From the NCBI GenBank assembly GCA_036258315.1, contig DATADX010000054.1, positions 1 through 15,748 of the forward strand: a DNA stretch of 15,748 bases, read 5' to 3'. Below the pieces are notes generated by a model. It was not told the DNA's origin. It saw only the letters and a list, made by a program, of their open reading frames with translations, and made no database searches. The DNA comes from DASSYK01 sp036258315 (GTDB lineage: Bacteria > Actinomycetota > Thermoleophilia > Solirubrobacterales > 70-9). Positions 1 to 6,692 of this stretch are shown here, piece by piece. The position numbers and the translations under genes are program-made. Each line of letters opens with the position of its first letter. The stretch's first letter is position 1.

Positions 1-33
1 CTGGCGAAGCTCAAGGACCAGCTCGCGGCGTAG
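1..33 (+). CDS. C-terminal end of a forward gene (partial)
   Basis: The first 33 bases read in frame 1 as LAKLKDQLAA followed by a TAG stop. The residues are helix-forming and charged, and the end sits 13 bases from the convergent stop of the deacetylase gene, which is how real gene ends pack in this genome. Only ten residues are visible, so the family cannot be named. It could also be a chance open stretch. Confidence 0.4.
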   Translation: MAKLKDQLAA

Positions 34-46
34 GCCGCTTGGACCC

Positions 47-1045
47 TCAGAGGTCCGGCCAGTAGCGGGCGAGCCGGGCGCGATACGGCTCCGCGGGCTC
101 GGCCGGTGCCTGTCGCGGGTCGCCTCCCTTGAGCCCCTCGATCGTGGCGACGACCGAGGCGGCGAGCGCGCCGACCGCGTAGCCGCCCTCGAGGCAGACG
201 ACGACCGGCGCGCCGAGCTCGGCGCCCAGCTCGCGGAAGCTCGCCGACATGTCCCGGAAGGCGCCGTCGTCCAGCTCGCACTGCGCGAGCGGGTCGTCGC
301 GGTGCGCGTCGTAGCCGGCGGAGATCAGCAGCAGGCCCGGCCGGTAAGCGCGCGCGACCGGGGCGATCACGCGCTGCACCAGGGCCAGGAACTCGTCCGG
401 TCCGCTGCCCGGCGGAACCGGCAGGTTGACCGTGTACCCCTCCCCTTCGCCTTGGCCGAGGTAATCGGCGGCGCCGGTCCCCGGGTAGAGCGGGCTCTGG
501 TGGATGCTCGCGTAGAGGACCGCTGACGAGTCCGAGAAGATCGCCTCGGTGCCGTTGCCGTGATGCACGTCCCAGTCGCAGATCAGGACGCGGTCGATGC
601 GATGGGCGGCGCGGGCGTGCGCCGCCGCGATCGCCGCGTTGTTGAACAGGCAGAAGCCCATCGCGGTGTCGCGGTCGGCGTGGTGTCCGGGCGGGCGGGT
701 CCCGCAGAAGGCGAATCCCTCGTCGGCCGCGAGCAGCCGGTCGACAGCGTGGATCGCGCCGCCGGCGGCGTGCAGCGCCGCCTCCCATGAGCCCGCGCTG
801 GCGGCGGTGTCCATGTCGATCATCCCGCCGCCGCGGCGCGACAGCGACTCGATCGAGTCGACGAGCGACGCGGCGTGGACGCGCAACAGCTGCTCCCGTT
901 CGGCAGCGGGCGCCTCGACCCGCTCGAGCCCCATCCATTCGCGCTCGGCCATCGCCGCCTCGGTCGCCAGCAGCCGTCGCGGGCTCTCGGGGTGCGGACC
1001 GGTGTCGTGATCGAAGGAGCTGCAGTGGTGGACGTAAAGAGCCAC
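47..1045 (-). CDS. Histone deacetylase family protein (zinc-dependent deacetylase, AcuC/APAH-like)
   Basis: This predicts a 332-residue arginase/deacetylase-fold hydrolase that removes acetyl groups from acetyl-lysine or acetylated small amines in the cytoplasm. Motifs seen are the N-terminal YVHHCSSFDHDTG, the catalytic pair H121-H122 in RPPGHHADRD, zinc ligands D159 and H161 in CDWDVHHGNG, the third ligand D246 in SAGYDAH, and the C-terminal CLEGGY loop (about 285-289). Length is normal for bacterial members. The GTG start at 1045 was chosen because family proteins begin just before the YVHH motif. The frame stays open far upstream, but that stretch is antisense to nadB. There is no Shine-Dalgarno; a TACGGT box lies 8 bases upstream, suggesting a leaderless transcript. 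The substrate (protein lysine, acetylpolyamine, or acetyl-CoA synthetase as for AcuC) cannot be told from sequence. Its neighbour nadB starts 24 bases away on the other strand. Confidence 0.93.
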   Translation of the reverse strand: MALYVHHCSSFDHDTGPHPESPRRLLATEAAMAEREWMGLERVEAPAAEREQLLRVHAASLVDSIESLSRRGGGMIDMDTAASAGSWEAALHAAGGAIHAVDRLLAADEGFAFCGTRPPGHHADRDTAMGFCLFNNAAIAAAHARAAHRIDRVLICDWDVHHGNGTEAIFSDSSAVLYASIHQSPLYPGTGAADYLGQGEGEGYTVNLPVPPGSGPDEFLALVQRVIAPVARAYRPGLLLISAGYDAHRDDPLAQCELDDGAFRDMSASFRELGAELGAPVVVCLEGGYAVGALAASVVATIEGLKGGDPRQAPAEPAEPYRARLARYWPDL

Positions 1046-1052
1046 GGCCGGG

Positions 1053-1059
1053 TACCGTA
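1053..1059. promoter_or_regulatory. Overlapping bidirectional -10 element between the deacetylase gene and nadB
   Basis: The 7-mer TACCGTA reads TACCGT (TAnnnT) on the forward strand and TACGGT (TAnnnT) on the reverse strand. The reverse box is 8 bases from the deacetylase GTG and the forward box 11 bases from the nadB ATG, so both mRNAs would have almost no leader. A forward -35-like TGGACG at 1029-1034 sits 18 bases upstream of the forward box. No good reverse -35 is visible. This is inferred from spacing and box match only. Confidence 0.4.
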
Positions 1060-1069
1060 GTCCGCCCTG

Positions 1070-2527
1070 ATGGTGGCCGAGGCCCGGCAGCCGGCGGTGG
1101 ACGTTTGCGTGGTCGGCGGCGGCGCCGCCGGGCTCTACACGGCTCTCGTCGCCGCCGAGCGGGGCGCCTCCGTCTCCCTCGTCTCCCGCAAGCCGCTGCG
1201 CGAGAGCTCGAGCTTCTGGGCGCAGGGTGGCCTGGCTGCGGCGATCGGCCCCGACGACGCCCCCGCCCTGCACGCCGAGGACACGATCGCCGCCGGGCGC
1301 GGCTGCTGCCGGCGCTCCGCCGCTGACGTGCTCGCGGTCGAGGCGCCCGGCCTCGTCGCCGAGCTCGACCGACGCGGGGTCGAGTTCGACCGCGGCCCCG
1401 ACGGAGAGCTGGAGCTGGCGCTCGAGGGAGGGCACAGCCGCCGCCGGGTCGTGCACGCAGGAGGAGCCGGGACCGGGCGGCGGATCACCGAGCGGCTCAA
1501 GGCGCTGGTCGCCGCGGAGGGCCGCGTCGACGTCGCCGAGGGGGCCTCGGCGCTGGCGCTGTGGAGCGACGGCTGGCGCTGCCACGGGGTGATCACCGAC
1601 GTCGGCGAGATCCACGCCGGCGCGACGGTGATGGCGACCGGCGGGGCCGCGGCGTTGTGGTCGCGGACCACCAACCCGTGGGGAGCGATCGGCGCCGGGG
1701 CCGTGATCGCCGCGGCGGCCGGGGCGGAGCTCGCGGACCTCGAGCTGTGCCAGTTCCACCCCACCGCGTTGGCCGCGCCCGGCAGCGACGCCGACGGGAT
1801 GCTCGTCACCGAGGCCGTTCGCGGCGAGGGGGCGAAGCTGCTCGACGGCTCGGGCGAGCGCTTCACCGACGAGCTGGCGCCGCGCGACGCGGTCACCCTC
1901 GCGGTGCTCGACCGGATGGACCTGGACGGGACCGATCACGTGCTGCTGGACCTGCGCAGCCTCAGCGAGGCGCGGTTCCCGAACGTGTTCGAGGCGCTGC
2001 GCAAGGCGGGGTTCGACCCCGAGCGCGATCCCGTCCCGGTCGCGCCGGCGTCCCACTACGTGATGGGGGGGATCGTCACCGACCTGACCGGCAGGAGCTC
2101 GCTCGAGGGACTGTTCGCCGTCGGCGAGTGCGCCTGCACCGGGTTGCACGGCGCCAACCGCCTCGCCTCGAACAGCCTCACCGAGTGCTTCGTGCTCGGC
2201 GCCCGCGCGGCGGTCGCCGCCTGCGCCGAGCCTCCCCGCGCGACCGCCCCGCCCGAGCCGCCGGCCTGGCGCTTCCAGCCCCCTCCCGCCGAGACTCGTG
2301 CGGCCGTCTGGCGGCTGGCCGGCCCGCGGCGGCGGCGCGAGGAGCTCGAGGAGCTGCTCGGCGACCCGTATCCCCTGGCGCGGGAGATCGCCCGCTTCGC
2401 TCTCGCCCGCGCGGAATCGCGCGGGTCCCACCGCCGGGTCGAGTTCCCGCGCACGGATCCCGCCCTCGACGGGCGCCACCTCGTCTCAGGCACGGATCGC
2501 GAGCTGGCCTGGCAGAGCTGGGCGTGA
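1070..2527 (+). CDS. nadB: L-aspartate oxidase
   Basis: A flavoenzyme of the fumarate reductase/succinate dehydrogenase family that oxidises L-aspartate to iminoaspartate, the first step of de novo NAD synthesis; NadA then uses the product. In the 485-residue protein I see the Rossmann FAD motif VVGGGAAGLYTAL (about 14-26), SSFWAQGGLAAAI (47-59), the substrate-side HPTAL (230-234), RGEGAKL (251-257), SHYVMGGI (328-335), and the FAD-binding GLHGANRLASNSLTE (358-372). A shortened helical C-terminal domain follows, ending in the typical SRGSHRR region. Typical family length is about 510-540, so the C-terminus is on the short side. The ATG at 1070 is used; GTG at 1097, directly before the Rossmann strand, is a credible alternative. 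nadA and nadC are not adjacent, so this is not the common nadABC operon. Confidence 0.95.
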   Translation: MVAEARQPAVDVCVVGGGAAGLYTALVAAERGASVSLVSRKPLRESSSFWAQGGLAAAIGPDDAPALHAEDTIAAGRGCCRRSAADVLAVEAPGLVAELDRRGVEFDRGPDGELELALEGGHSRRRVVHAGGAGTGRRITERLKALVAAEGRVDVAEGASALALWSDGWRCHGVITDVGEIHAGATVMATGGAAALWSRTTNPWGAIGAGAVIAAAAGAELADLELCQFHPTALAAPGSDADGMLVTEAVRGEGAKLLDGSGERFTDELAPRDAVTLAVLDRMDLDGTDHVLLDLRSLSEARFPNVFEALRKAGFDPERDPVPVAPASHYVMGGIVTDLTGRSSLEGLFAVGECACTGLHGANRLASNSLTECFVLGARAAVAACAEPPRATAPPEPPAWRFQPPPAETRAAVWRLAGPRRRREELEELLGDPYPLAREIARFALARAESRGSHRRVEFPRTDPALDGRHLVSGTDRELAWQSWA

Positions 2528-2533
2528 CCGCGC

Positions 2534-2571
2534 TTGTCTACTTAATACTTACTTCACTTAATTTTGGGTAT
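2534..2571 (+). promoter_or_regulatory. AT-rich promoter/operator island upstream of the zinc-knuckle gene
   Basis: After nadB the base composition flips from strongly GC to mostly A and T for about 50 bases. The heptamer ACTTAAT occurs at 2540-2546 and 2556-2562 (16-base period, about 1.5 helical turns), with further ACTT units at 2547 and 2551. A -35-like TTGTCT (2534-2539) is followed after 18-19 bases by TTAATT/TAATTT, and a GGGTAT box lies at 2566-2571. Which box is the real -10 is not clear. The repeats look like regulator half-sites. Confidence 0.5.
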
Positions 2572-2586
2572 GAGATGGTTCAATCT

Positions 2587-2625
2587 CCGGCGTGAAGCCG
2601 CCGGGCCGCATTGAGCCCATTGCGG
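2587..2625. repeat. Two small adjacent inverted repeats in the 5' leader
   Basis: CCGGCG (2587-2592) pairs with CGCCGG (2599-2604) around a 6-base loop. CCGCA (2606-2610) pairs with TGCGG (2621-2625) around 10 bases. Both lie between the AT-rich island and the ribosome binding site of the gene at 2660, so they could fold in its leader or act as a weak nadB terminator. Stems this short also arise by chance in GC-rich DNA. Confidence 0.3.
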
Positions 2626-2659
2626 TGATGGACAGGGGGCAGTCAAGGAGGAAGAGGCC

Positions 2660-3082
2660 ATGTACCGATTCAGTCGGTCGATCTACCGTGAGGTATCGCC
2701 ACGGATTGGCGACTCGGGAGGCGTCGAGGCACGCGCGGCCGCCCGGCACAAGGTTCTGAAGGCATGCGAGGCGACGATGCGGCGGATGGCTGAGGACCAT
2801 CGCTATTTCGCCCGCCCCGCGAAGACGTTGTTCACCGAGATCCGCGAGCACTTCGCGCTCGCCGACCAGGTGTTCGTCTACATGGTGATCGAGCGCTATA
2901 CGAACCTGGCGCGCGAGCACCTCGAGCAGCTCCCGCCCGATGTCGTCCTGGACGGGCAGGTGCGCGAATGCATGGCGAGCACGCGCAAGGGCACTCCGTG
3001 CCAGCGCGAGCCGCTCCCGGGCAGGGACTTCTGCCCGTCCCACAAGCATCTCGAGGAGATGGAGGTCCAGGCGGCGGCGTAG
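2660..3082 (+). CDS. Small hypothetical protein with C-terminal Cys/His zinc-knuckle-like motif
   Basis: A 140-residue protein of unknown role. The first 100 residues are predicted helical, basic at the N-terminus, with no signal peptide or membrane segment. The C-terminal part (about 103-128) carries C-x9-C-x10-C-x2-H: C104 in ECMASTRKG, then TPCQRE, then DFCPSHKH. This spacing and the KGTPC-type loop resemble the short zinc-binding modules (DUF5763-like) whose consensus is C-x-KKG-x-C ... YC-x2-H. The start is very well supported: AAGGAGGA (2645-2652) is a near-perfect Shine-Dalgarno 7 bases before the ATG, the strongest in the window and in contrast to the leaderless neighbours. The gene stands alone, with its own AT-rich promoter region and a large hairpin directly at its stop codon. 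A nucleic-acid-binding or regulatory role is a guess. Confidence 0.82.
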   Translation: MYRFSRSIYREVSPRIGDSGGVEARAAARHKVLKACEATMRRMAEDHRYFARPAKTLFTEIREHFALADQVFVYMVIERYTNLAREHLEQLPPDVVLDGQVRECMASTRKGTPCQREPLPGRDFCPSHKHLEEMEVQAAA

Positions 3083-3157
3083 GGGCCACCAGGCCGCCCC
3101 GCTTCGAAGCGGCGGCGAAGCCGCCGCTTCTGATGCCGGGCGGCCGCTCGTGGCCCC
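3082..3157 (+). terminator. Large nested inverted repeat (terminator-like) after the zinc-knuckle gene
   Basis: Three concentric inverted repeats share one centre. The outer pair is GGGGCCAC (3082-3089) with GTGGCCCC (3150-3157). The middle pair is GGCCGCCC (3092-3099) with GGGCGGCC (3138-3145). The inner pair is an 11-bp perfect stem, 3106-3116 with 3120-3130, closed by the triloop GAA. The structure starts at the last base of the stop codon. There is no U-tract, so it may be an I-shaped (U-less) actinobacterial terminator, an mRNA-stabilising hairpin, or a cruciform. Confidence 0.7.
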
Positions 3158-3231
3158 GGCCTGATCGCGAAGCCGTCTGCCACCGTCCCCCCTTGCGGCC
3201 TCCCCCTCCGCGGTGGGATGCTCCAACCCCG

Positions 3232-3256
3232 GGAATAAAGCGCTGTTGCCGGCGTC
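3232..3256 (+). promoter_or_regulatory. Candidate ECF-sigma-type promoter for the FAD oxidase
   Basis: GGAAT (3232-3236) is followed 16 bases later by CGTC (3253-3256), the layout of many extracytoplasmic-function sigma promoters (GGAAc - 16/17 - CGTC). Transcription would start near 3262-3264, giving a leader of about 35 bases that contains the GAGGAG ribosome site. No better sigma-70 pair is visible in 3158-3297. Such short boxes occur by chance, so this is tentative. Confidence 0.3.
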
Positions 3257-3297
3257 TCCTGGGGGTGTAAGTGCTGACCGACCGAGGAGCGGATGAG

Positions 3298-4683
3298 ATG
3301 GGAGAAGCGGAACTGCTCGACGGCGCCGCCGAGGAGCTGCGCCGGGACTTCAGCGGCAAGGTCCTCGACCGCGAGGACAGCGGCTACGACGAGGCGCGAT
3401 CGGTCTTCAACGCGATGATCGATCGCCGCCCGGCGCTGATCGCGCAATCCGAGAGCGCCGCCGACGTCGCCGCCGCGCTCGCCCTCGCGCGCGACCGGGG
3501 GCTCGACGTCGCGGTGAGAAGCGGCGGCCACAGCGTCGCGGGCGCCGGCGTCAGCGAGGGCGGCCTCGTGATCGACATGCGGCGGATGAACGACGTCTCG
3601 GTCGATCCCGAGGCGCGGATCGCGACCGCGGCCGGGGGCGCCACCTGGAGCGACTTCGACCGGGCCACCCAGCCGCACGGGCTGATGTCGACCGGCGGGC
3701 GTGTCTCCACCACCGGTGTCGCCGGGCTCACCCTCGGCGGCGGCTCGGGCTGGCTCGAGCGCAGGTTCGGGCTCGCCTGCGACGCGCTCGAGTCGGTGAC
3801 GCTGGTCACCGCCGACGGCGAGATCGTGACGGCCTCAGAGGACGAGAACCCGGAGCTGTTCTGGGCGCTCCACGGCGGCGGGGGCAACTTCGGCGTCGCG
3901 ACGGAGCTCCGCTTCCGCCTCAGCCCGCTCCCGGCCGCGACCTTCGGGCTGCTCGTGTGGCCGCCCGACCGCGGCCTCGAGGTGGCCCATCGCTACCGCG
4001 ACCTGATCGAGGGAGGCCCGAAGGAGCTCGGCGGCGGGCTCGCCTACATCACCGGCCCGCCGGAGGAATTCGTCCCGGAGCAGCTCCAGGGGCGGCTCGT
4101 CGCCGCGGCGATCGTCGTCTACGCCGGCCCGGAGGAGGAGGCGCGCGAGGCGATCGCGCCGCTGCTCGAGCTCCGCCCCGAGGGCGAGATGCTGGCCGAG
4201 ATGCCCTACGCCGAGATCCAGTGCGCGATCGACGACCCGCCCGGGCTGCGGAACTACTGGTCCGCAGAGCACCTCGCCTCGCTCCCGGACGAAGCGCTCG
4301 AGCTGTGGAATCAGCGAGCAGCCGACATGATCGTCCCCTCGGCCTCACAGCACATCCTGTTCCCGGCCGGCGGCGCCGTCGGGGACGAGGACCGCGGCTG
4401 GCCGCTCCCGTGGCGCGACGCTCCCTGGGTCGTGCATCCGTTCGGCCTCTGGGACACCGCCGACCAGGACGAGCAGGGGATCGCCTGGGCGAGGGCGGTC
4501 TGCGCCGACATGAAGCCGTTTGCGACCGGCGACCTCTACCTCAACTTCGTCGGCAACGAGGGCGAGGACCGGCTGGTCGCCGGCTACGGGCGCGAGAACT
4601 ACGACCGCCTCGCCGCCGTCAAGGCCGAGTACGACCCCGGCAACGTCTTCAACCTGCACCACAACATCAAGCCCGCGCGGTAG
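3298..4683 (+). CDS. FAD-dependent oxidase, PCMH/berberine-bridge-enzyme type
   Basis: A 461-residue flavin oxidoreductase. It has an N-terminal PCMH FAD-binding domain (about 40-210) with VRSGGHSVAG, whose H78 matches the histidine that covalently binds FAD in this family. GVAGLTLGGGSGW (140-152) and LHGGGGNFGV (191-200) follow, then the substrate domain, and the BBE C-terminal signature YDPGNVF with a following HHNIKP (about 442-460). The second covalent-FAD cysteine of bicovalent members (a CP.VG type motif) is not seen; this protein has GRVSTTGVAG, so FAD is probably linked at one point. ATG 3298 is preferred because GAGGAG (3284-3289) lies 8 bases upstream; a GTG at 3271 would add nine residues. 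The gene ends 20 bases before hyuA and probably forms an operon with it. Family members oxidise alcohols, sugars, alkaloids or amines with O2, and the substrate here is not evident. Confidence 0.9.
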   Translation: MGEAELLDGAAEELRRDFSGKVLDREDSGYDEARSVFNAMIDRRPALIAQSESAADVAAALALARDRGLDVAVRSGGHSVAGAGVSEGGLVIDMRRMNDVSVDPEARIATAAGGATWSDFDRATQPHGLMSTGGRVSTTGVAGLTLGGGSGWLERRFGLACDALESVTLVTADGEIVTASEDENPELFWALHGGGGNFGVATELRFRLSPLPAATFGLLVWPPDRGLEVAHRYRDLIEGGPKELGGGLAYITGPPEEFVPEQLQGRLVAAAIVVYAGPEEEAREAIAPLLELRPEGEMLAEMPYAEIQCAIDDPPGLRNYWSAEHLASLPDEALELWNQRAADMIVPSASQHILFPAGGAVGDEDRGWPLPWRDAPWVVHPFGLWDTADQDEQGIAWARAVCADMKPFATGDLYLNFVGNEGEDRLVAGYGRENYDRLAAVKAEYDPGNVFNLHHNIKPAR

Positions 4684-4698
4684 CCGACATATAGTCGG
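4684..4698 (+). promoter_or_regulatory. Palindromic, probably leaderless promoter of hyuA
   Basis: CCGAC-ATATA-GTCGG is a perfect inverted repeat (5-base arms) placed in the 20-base gap between the FAD oxidase stop and the hyuA ATG. Within it TATAGT (4690-4695) matches a -10 hexamer and ends 8 bases before the A of ATG, so transcription would begin at or next to the start codon. There is no Shine-Dalgarno. The -35 region (about 4667-4672) is poor. The palindrome could be an operator for a regulator that occludes the -10. Confidence 0.5.
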
Positions 4699-4703
4699 CC
4701 CCG

Positions 4704-6692
4704 ATGCTGCTCGGGGTCGACGTCGGCGGGACCTTCACCGACGCGGCGCTGCTCGACGGCGAGCGCCTGCACACCTCGAAGGTCCCGACGACGCCCTCCG
4801 ACCAGTCGCTCGGGGTGATGCGGGCGATCGAGGAGGTGCTCGCGCGCGCCGGCGCCGGCGCCGGGCGGATCGAGGGCTTCACCCACGGGATGACGGTCGG
4901 GACGAACGCGCTCCTGACCGGCAGCGGAGCCCAGACGGCGCTGGTTGCGACGCGCGGGTTCTCGGACCTGCTCGAGATCGGGCGCCAGAACCGGCCCAGC
5001 CTCTACCACCCCTGCAGGGGGCGCCCCGCCCCGCTGGCACCTCCCGCCCACCGCTTCGAAGCCGCCGAGCGGATCGGCGCCGAGGGCGTCGTCGAGGAGC
5101 TGGAGGAGGCCGAGATCGAGCGCCTGGTCGCGGCGCTCGGCGACAGCGACGCCGAGTCGGTCGCCGTCTGCCTTCTGTTCGCCTTCCAGGACCCTGGGCA
5201 CGAGCGGCGGATCGCGGCATCGCTGCGCGAAGCGCTGCCCGACCTGCACGTGTCCGCCTCGCACGAGGTGCTGCCGACGTTCCGCGAGTACGAGCGCTGC
5301 TCGACGACCGTGATCGACGCCTACCTCTCACCGCTGCTCGGGCGCTACCTGCGGACGCTCGCCGAGGCTTGCGATCGCCGCGGCATTCCCGAGCCCGAGG
5401 TGATGCGCTCCTCGGGCGGCACGGCGAGCGCCGCCGAGGCCTCGGCCGCCGGCGCCTGGAGCGTTCTGTCTGGGCCCGCCGGTGGCGCGGTCGGCGCCGG
5501 GGTCCTGGCCCGCTCGGCCACCGACGGCGGCGACGCGATCGGGATCGACATGGGCGGCACCTCGTGCGACGTCTGCGTCGTGGAGGGCGGCGCGGTGCGC
5601 CGCACCGACGGCCGCGAGATCGACGGGCGGCCGATCCAGCTCCCGATGGTCGACGTGCACACGGTCGGCGCCGGCGGCGGCTCGATCGCCTGGCGCGACC
5701 CGGGCGGGGCGCTCCGCGTCGGCCCGCGTTCGGCCGGCGCCGAGCCGGGACCCGCCTGCTACGGCCGCGGCGGCACCGACCCGACCGTCACCGACGCCAA
5801 CCTGCTGCTCGGCCACCTGGCTTCGGACTCGTCGCTGGCGGGGGGAGTCGAGCTCGACGCAGAGGCGGCCCGAGGCGCCGTTGCGGCGCTGGCCGGGGAG
5901 CTCGGGCTGGGCGAGACCGAGACGGCTGAGGGAATCGTCCGCGTCGCCAACCAGGAGATGGTCCGGGCGCTGCGCGTCGTCACTGTCGAGCGCGGCGTCG
6001 ATCCGCGCCGGTTCGCGCTCCTGCCGTTCGGCGGCGCCGGGCCGATGCACGCGGCCGCACTCGCCGCCGAGCTGGAGATGACGACGATCGTCTGCCCACG
6101 CGCGAGCGGGGTGCTCTCGGCCCTGGGGCTGATCGCGGCGGGGCGCCGGCGCGACGTGACGCGGACGCGGCTGCTCTCCGGCGCCGAGATCACACGCGGG
6201 CGGCTCGCCGAGGAGGTGCGGGAGCTCGCCGCCAGGGCATCGGAGGGACTGCCCGGCGCCGAGATCGAGGTCACCTACGAGCTCCGGTACCGCGGTCAGG
6301 CCTTCGAGCTCCCCGTTCCGGGGCCGCCGGAACCCGATCCCAACCGGCTCGCCGAGGACTTCGCCCGCGAGCACGAGGCCCGCTACGGCTACCGCGATCC
6401 CGACGCCGAGCTCGAGCTCGTCAACGTGCGGGTCGCGGCGCTGGCGCCCGGTCCCGAGCCGCGCCCCCGGGCGGCGGAGGAAGGGGCGCTGGCGGAGAGC
6501 ACCCGCCAGATGCGCGTCGGGGGCGATTGGATCGAGGCGCGGGCGCTCGCCGGCGAGCCGCCGGACGGCTTCGAGGCGCAGGGCCCGTGCGTGTTCGAGC
6601 TCCCGGAGGCGACGCTCGTGCTGCCTCCGGGATGGCGGGCCGCGGTCGACGCGGCGGGCACCGTCACCGCCGAGCGCGAGGAGGCGCGATGA
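4704..6692 (+). CDS. hyuA: Hydantoinase/oxoprolinase subunit A (ATP-binding)
   Basis: A 662-residue protein of the hydantoinase A / 5-oxoprolinase / acetone carboxylase beta family. These use ATP to phosphorylate and open cyclic amides (hydantoins, 5-oxoproline) or activate ketones, acting with a B subunit. Motifs in order are the ASKHA phosphate loop GVDVGGTFTDAALL (4-17), HGMTVGTNALL (61-71), EYERCSTTVIDAYLSP, MRSSGGT, SGPAGGAVGA, the second phosphate motif DMGGTSCDV (from 282), VGAGGGSIA, SAGAEPGPACYG, and FGGAGPMHA (from 442). Length is normal for a stand-alone A subunit. Its stop overlaps the hyuB start as ATGA, typical translational coupling. The exact substrate class cannot be assigned; N-methylhydantoinase, acetone/acetophenone carboxylase and oxoprolinase share these motifs. 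Upstream coupling to an FAD oxidase suggests an oxidation step before ring opening. Confidence 0.92.
   Translation: MLLGVDVGGTFTDAALLDGERLHTSKVPTTPSDQSLGVMRAIEEVLARAGAGAGRIEGFTHGMTVGTNALLTGSGAQTALVATRGFSDLLEIGRQNRPSLYHPCRGRPAPLAPPAHRFEAAERIGAEGVVEELEEAEIERLVAALGDSDAESVAVCLLFAFQDPGHERRIAASLREALPDLHVSASHEVLPTFREYERCSTTVIDAYLSPLLGRYLRTLAEACDRRGIPEPEVMRSSGGTASAAEASAAGAWSVLSGPAGGAVGAGVLARSATDGGDAIGIDMGGTSCDVCVVEGGAVRRTDGREIDGRPIQLPMVDVHTVGAGGGSIAWRDPGGALRVGPRSAGAEPGPACYGRGGTDPTVTDANLLLGHLASDSSLAGGVELDAEAARGAVAALAGELGLGETETAEGIVRVANQEMVRALRVVTVERGVDPRRFALLPFGGAGPMHAAALAAELEMTTIVCPRASGVLSALGLIAAGRRRDVTRTRLLSGAEITRGRLAEEVRELAARASEGLPGAEIEVTYELRYRGQAFELPVPGPPEPDPNRLAEDFAREHEARYGYRDPDAELELVNVRVAALAPGPEPRPRAAEEGALAESTRQMRVGGDWIEARALAGEPPDGFEAQGPCVFELPEATLVLPPGWRAAVDAAGTVTAEREEAR

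Noticed and set aside
1046..2479. Long reverse open frame upstream of the deacetylase start, antisense to nadB
   Set aside because: It is Arg/Gly/Ala-rich with no recognisable motif and mirrors nadB codons; long antisense frames are expected at this GC content. The deacetylase homology begins only at the GTG at 1045.
2558..3226. Reverse open frame across the zinc-knuckle gene and the nested hairpin
   Set aside because: No motif, low-complexity composition, and the forward gene has a perfect ribosome site and coherent protein.
3271..3297. GTG at 3271 as start of the FAD oxidase
   Set aside because: It has no ribosome site, while GAGGAG is ideally placed for the ATG at 3298; homology does not need the extra nine residues. 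It cannot be fully excluded.
5328..6374. 348-codon reverse open frame within hyuA
   Set aside because: Shadow of hyuA; composition is typical antisense (Arg, Ala, Gly, Asp) and no domain is visible.
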